From contig QMQA01000074.1 in the NCBI GenBank assembly GCA_003648845.1, forward strand, positions 1-6,435: a stretch of DNA of 6,435 bases. The letters run 5' to 3'. This DNA is from Candidatus Aerophobota bacterium (lineage in GTDB: Bacteria; Aerophobota; Aerophobia; Aerophobales; B3-G15). Below the pieces are notes generated by a model. The model was not told the DNA's origin. It did no database searches and saw nothing but the letters and a program-made list of their open reading frames with translations. The position numbers were made by a program, and so were the translations under genes. This document shows positions 6,275-6,435 of this stretch, in pieces; position 1 is the first letter of the stretch, and each line of letters begins with the position of its first letter.

Positions 6275-6433
6275 TTAGTATATTTCATTTATAGCTATCG
6301 TCAAGTGAAGCCCTCCAGTTTCCTGAAATTTTTTATTGACAGTCTTTTGAGATGGAAATATCCCAATGAGAATCAGATCTTTGGGTAAAAATCCCGGAGC
6401 ATAAGCTAATTTTTGAAAAGAAATTTTGCAAGA
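6275..6433 (-). CDS. Possible 3' end of an upstream gene, partial
   Basis: A minus-strand frame open from the window edge to a TAA at 6275-6277, giving 52 residues. The end reads A-P-G-F-L-P-K-D-L-I-L-I-G-I-F-P, and later Q-E-T-G-G-L-H-L-T-I-A-I-N-E-I-Y. The residue mix and codons look protein-like and the orientation matches uvrB, 58 nt downstream. I do not recognise the family. Against it, another minus frame here is also open for about 33 codons, and the uvrB promoter lies within its last codons. It could be a chance open frame in an intergenic region. Confidence 0.3.
   Translation of the reverse strand, partial: SCKISFQKLAYAPGFLPKDLILIGIFPSQKTVNKKFQETGGLHLTIAINEIY
6277..6304 (-). promoter_or_regulatory. 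Sigma-A-type promoter for uvrB-atpK-atpE
   Basis: On the minus strand, TTGACG (6299-6304) and TATACT (6277-6282) are separated by 16 bp; each matches five of six consensus positions. The predicted transcription start is near 6270, about 54 nt before the uvrB ATG. It is the only good promoter seen for the minus-strand genes. Confidence 0.6.
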
Positions 6434-6435
6434 AA

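Noticed and set aside
6336..6364. Plus-strand promoter-like TTGACA with TATCCC 17 bp downstream
   Set aside because: The -35 is perfect, but the -10 matches only the first three positions and lacks the conserved last T. No plus-strand gene start follows within the window.
6305..6388. Plus-strand 27-codon frame starting at GTG 6305
   Set aside because: It has no ribosome binding site, is very short, and overlaps other open frames on the opposite strand.
6379..6393. GGGTAAAAATCCC symmetry as a terminator stem
   Set aside because: There are only three G-C pairs around a 7-nt loop, with no following T-run.
1..6435. CRISPR array, tRNA/rRNA gene, insertion sequence
   Set aside because: I saw no spaced direct repeats, no cloverleaf or rRNA-like conserved stretches, and no transposase motifs on either strand.

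Overview
The window comes from a bacterium: it encodes a full-length UvrB. It is moderately AT-rich by eye, has strong AGGAGG-type ribosome binding sites, and carries V/A-type ATP synthase subunits in place of F-type ones. That combination is common in anaerobic, often thermophilic bacterial lineages such as Thermotogota/Dictyoglomota/Atribacterota-like groups and Thermus. The phylum cannot be fixed from the sequence, and the 5' end looks like an arbitrary cut through a gene.

Layout. The plus strand (1-2982) holds a two-gene unit. The first gene is 5'-truncated and looks like the C-terminal part of a MoxR-like AAA+ ATPase: a lid-like helical region with an inserted four-cysteine cluster, then a long tail ending in beta-propeller-like repeats. 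A single-base frame disruption at a T6 tract (865-870) splits it into an upstream frame (to 893) and a downstream frame (to 1095). Six bases later begins a 626-residue VWA protein with an intact MIDAS motif and an N-terminal metallopeptidase-like region whose HExxH motif appears lost. A short open frame with its own ribosome binding site (2995-3096) follows, and may be the stump of a third gene.

The minus strand (6216 down to 3043) holds uvrB, then the membrane proteolipid K and peripheral-stalk subunit E of a V/A-type ATP synthase. They are closely spaced (45 and 27 nt) with no terminator between them. The K subunit has the residues that bind Na+ in the Enterococcus hirae rotor ring. K-E is the usual order within complete V/A-ATPase operons, but the neighbours normally on either side (I upstream; C, F, A, B, D downstream) are absent, so the operon is split or rearranged.

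The 219 nt upstream of uvrB hold a good sigma-A-type promoter on the minus strand, a set of AACTTAAG-like half-sites at the predicted transcript start, and a small hairpin over the uvrB ribosome binding site. They may also hold the last 52 codons of another minus-strand gene.

The two strands converge at about 2983-3042, where I see no convincing terminator. This is a plausible rearrangement point, because an incomplete ATPase operon and an apparently cut plus-strand reading frame meet there. The most unusual content is the MoxR/VWA pair; everything on the minus strand belongs to well-known families.
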